6,791 bases of DNA, taken from positions 1 through 6,791 of the forward strand of contig DATKCN010000027.1 of assembly GCA_035513175.1 (NCBI GenBank). The letters run 5' to 3'. The notes beneath the pieces were generated by a model. The model made no database searches and had not been told where the DNA came from. It was given only the letters and a program-made list of their open reading frames with translations. Every line of letters starts with the position of its first letter. Within the stretch, counting starts at the first letter, position 1. The position numbers and the translations under genes were made by a program. This stretch comes from DATKCN01 sp035513175 (GTDB lineage Bacteria > Chloroflexota > Chloroflexia > Thermomicrobiales > CFX8). Shown piece after piece: positions 5,472-6,791 of the stretch.

Positions 5472-6344
5472 ATGATGAGAGTCAGGATACAGATCGTTTT
5501 CGGCACGGAGTTGCGTCCGGAACCGGAGATGCGGCGTATCCTCGCCGCAGCCGGACTCACTCGTCTGGCGTCCCCGACGAGCCGCCTGCCTGTTGTGTTC
5601 GCCGAGTCTTTCCTCGTGGATGATCCGCGGCTGGCCCGCCTCCGTCACACGCTGAGCGACGAGCACATTGCGTGGTACGAGCGGCGCCAGCACGTCTATG
5701 ACGAGGATGATCTGCAGTCCGCGCCTCTCGTGCTCCTGAGCATTGTGCGCGCTCCGAAGGGGGCGGGTGGCCCGACCTATGGCACAGAATACGACCTGCG
5801 ATCCGGTTGCTCGAAGTGTGGCTCTGGCTCCGAGCAGATCTCGGCGCTCTACTTGAAAGCATCGGATTTGCCTTCGAAGGCTCCGATCGTCGAAACGATG
5901 CACGGAGACATCGTCGTTTCGACGGACATCGCGCGGCAACTCGAAGCGGTGATGAGCGCAGGCCTTGAATTACGTCAGACGCGTTCGCATATCGACCACC
6001 GTCTGCTTCCGTGGTGGCAACTGCTGCCTGCGGTAACGATGCCGCGCATGTCGCTCTCGACATCTGGGATTGAGATGGGAGACCAGTGTCCGGCGTGTCG
6101 TCGCGATGGGCACTTCGATCATCTATTTCAACCGCTGATGATCGCATACGCACACGACGACATCGCGACTCCTGACGCGTTGCCGGATGCCGCCATCACG
6201 TGGGAACGCTTCGGACTTTCGGTCCTCAAAGACCCGTTCACGGAGTCGAACATCGCCCCGGCAAAGCTGTTGGTGAAGCCCAGCATCTATCATGTATTGC
6301 GTCAGATTCGTGGCGTCACGTTCGACCTGGTATCCATCGTCTGA
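5472..6344 (+). CDS. Uncharacterised protein with two CxxC motifs
   Basis: The 290-residue product has no family I can name with certainty. It begins with a beta-strand-like MMRVRIQIVFGTEL and has no signal peptide or membrane segment. Two paired-cysteine motifs are present, GCSKCGSG (Cys113, Cys116) and QCPACRRDGH (Cys206, Cys209), about 90 residues apart; together they could bind one zinc. The first lies in the setting Y-D-L-R-S-G-C-S-K-C-G followed by a segment ending in GDIVVSTDIARQLE, and the C-terminus is IYHVLRQIRGVTFDLVSI. This arrangement recalls double-CxxCG proteins known from myxobacteria, some of which act as toxin-immunity proteins, but the resemblance is from memory. Of several in-frame starts (GTG 5412, ATG 5442, ATG 5472, ATG 5475) I chose 5472 because the fold appears to begin there; none has a strong ribosome site. 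GC content is visibly lower than in the kinase gene. It overlaps the convergent hydantoinase-type gene by 43 bases. Confidence 0.75.
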   Translation: MMRVRIQIVFGTELRPEPEMRRILAAAGLTRLASPTSRLPVVFAESFLVDDPRLARLRHTLSDEHIAWYERRQHVYDEDDLQSAPLVLLSIVRAPKGAGGPTYGTEYDLRSGCSKCGSGSEQISALYLKASDLPSKAPIVETMHGDIVVSTDIARQLEAVMSAGLELRQTRSHIDHRLLPWWQLLPAVTMPRMSLSTSGIEMGDQCPACRRDGHFDHLFQPLMIAYAHDDIATPDALPDAAITWERFGLSVLKDPFTESNIAPAKLLVKPSIYHVLRQIRGVTFDLVSIV

Positions 6345-6791
6345 CCGTGCGCCTCCCGCGCCTGCTCCTCGCTCACTCGCCCATCCGCGACATCCTCCGC
6401 CAGCAGTCCTCGGTCCCGCTCGCGGGGATCGCCGTAGCCGCCGGAGCCTGCGGTGACGATGCTGGCCACGTCGCCCGGTTGCAGCAGCCAGTGGCCTGGA
6501 GAGTCGGGGAGCGTTGCCCCGCCGTTCACCACGATGCGGGCCATGCCGCCCGGCAGGCCGCCGTCGATGCCCCACGGCGCGCTGAGGCGGCGGCTGGTCG
6601 AGCAGCGGAAGACCGGGGCGTGCTCCAGCACGCGCATGTCGCGCCGGATCGCCATGCCGCCCCGCCAGCGGCCCGGACCGCCCGAGTCCGGGACCAGCTC
6701 GTAGCGCTCGACCAGCAGCGGGTACTCCACTTCGAGACTCTCGACCGGCAGGTTCGACGTGTTGGTAATGTGCGTCTGCACGCCGTCCAGC
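6302..6791 (-). CDS. hyuB: Hydantoinase B/oxoprolinase-family protein, C-terminal part (gene continues beyond the right edge)
   Basis: The last 162 codons of a gene entering from the right are present. They show the C-terminal signature of HyuB/N-methylhydantoinase B and the matching half of 5-oxoprolinase: LDGVQTHITNTSNLPVE, EVEYPLLVERYELVPDSGG, PGRWRGGMAIRRDMR, APWGIDGGLPGG and the glycine-rich GSGGYGDPRERD. These enzymes hydrolyse cyclic amides such as hydantoins with ATP, normally with a HyuA partner that should lie outside this window. The first internal GTG (6779-6781) falls within the conserved THITNT motif and is not the start. Normal family text continues to EEQAREAHG, then switches to 13 unrelated residues before TGA at 6302-6304. 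The C-terminus is thus probably shortened relative to the family by a few tens of residues. Whether the protein is still active cannot be judged. Confidence 0.9.
   Translation of the reverse strand, partial: LDGVQTHITNTSNLPVESLEVEYPLLVERYELVPDSGGPGRWRGGMAIRRDMRVLEHAPVFRCSTSRRLSAPWGIDGGLPGGMARIVVNGGATLPDSPGHWLLQPGDVASIVTAGSGGYGDPRERDRGLLAEDVADGRVSEEQAREAHGQTMDTRSNVTPRI

Noticed and set aside
5557..6153. Minus-strand open frame opposite the CxxC gene
   Set aside because: The plus strand gives balanced composition and paired cysteine motifs; the minus reading is Arg/Ser-rich and featureless.
1..6791. CRISPR array, tRNA or rRNA genes
   Set aside because: No regularly spaced direct repeats with unique spacers, and no cloverleaf or rRNA signature was found on either strand. 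The 11-bp TGACG array is too short and too tightly spaced for a CRISPR.

Overview
The window is high-GC bacterial DNA. Five protein genes can be supported, separated by unusually repeat-rich intergenic sequence. An M48/HtpX-type protease, an OmpR-class response regulator with its histidine kinase, an isochorismatase-fold hydrolase, a hydantoinase-B-type protein and abundant short dispersed repeats would fit a Chloroflexota genome of the Thermomicrobia/Sphaerobacter type. That assignment is an impression from gene and repeat style, not something the sequence proves.

Layout: positions 1-457 hold no intact gene. They contain a frameshifted remnant of an htpX-like C-terminus (139-272, minus), a copy of a short GC-rich repeat, and two G/C-rich hairpins. 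An intact htpX-type membrane protease lies at 458-1336 (minus), with a palindrome over its probable -10 box. A 534-base non-coding stretch (1337-1870) carries a second repeat copy, a hairpin and a perfect 11-bp inverted repeat that looks like an operator. It leads into an isochorismatase-family hydrolase (1871-2446, plus). This gene converges on a two-component operon read from the minus strand: response regulator 4649-3966, then sensor kinase 3957-2539. Both convergent genes take their stop codons from opposite copies of the same ~20-bp repeat, so the inter-gene region is a long inverted repeat. Upstream of the regulator gene are four TGACG-like elements spaced exactly 11 bp apart, the geometry expected for an OmpR-family binding site and suggesting autoregulation.

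From 4719 to 5471 there is no convincing gene. This stretch holds a strong GNRA-looped hairpin followed by a T-run, and a MITE-like foldback element with ~32-bp imperfect inverted ends (core 5159-5369). Next is a lower-GC gene for a protein of unknown function with two CxxC motifs (5472-6344, plus), recalling double-CxxC immunity-like proteins. Its end overlaps tail to tail with a hydantoinase B/N-methylhydantoinase-type gene that enters from the right edge (6791-6302, minus). That gene's recognisable homology stops right where the plus-strand gene ends, which suggests a recombination junction.

Functionally, only the two-component pair forms a clear operon. The protease, hydrolase, CxxC protein and hydantoinase subunit look like independent units. 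The most interesting material is in the intergenic DNA and at the CxxC/hydantoinase junction.
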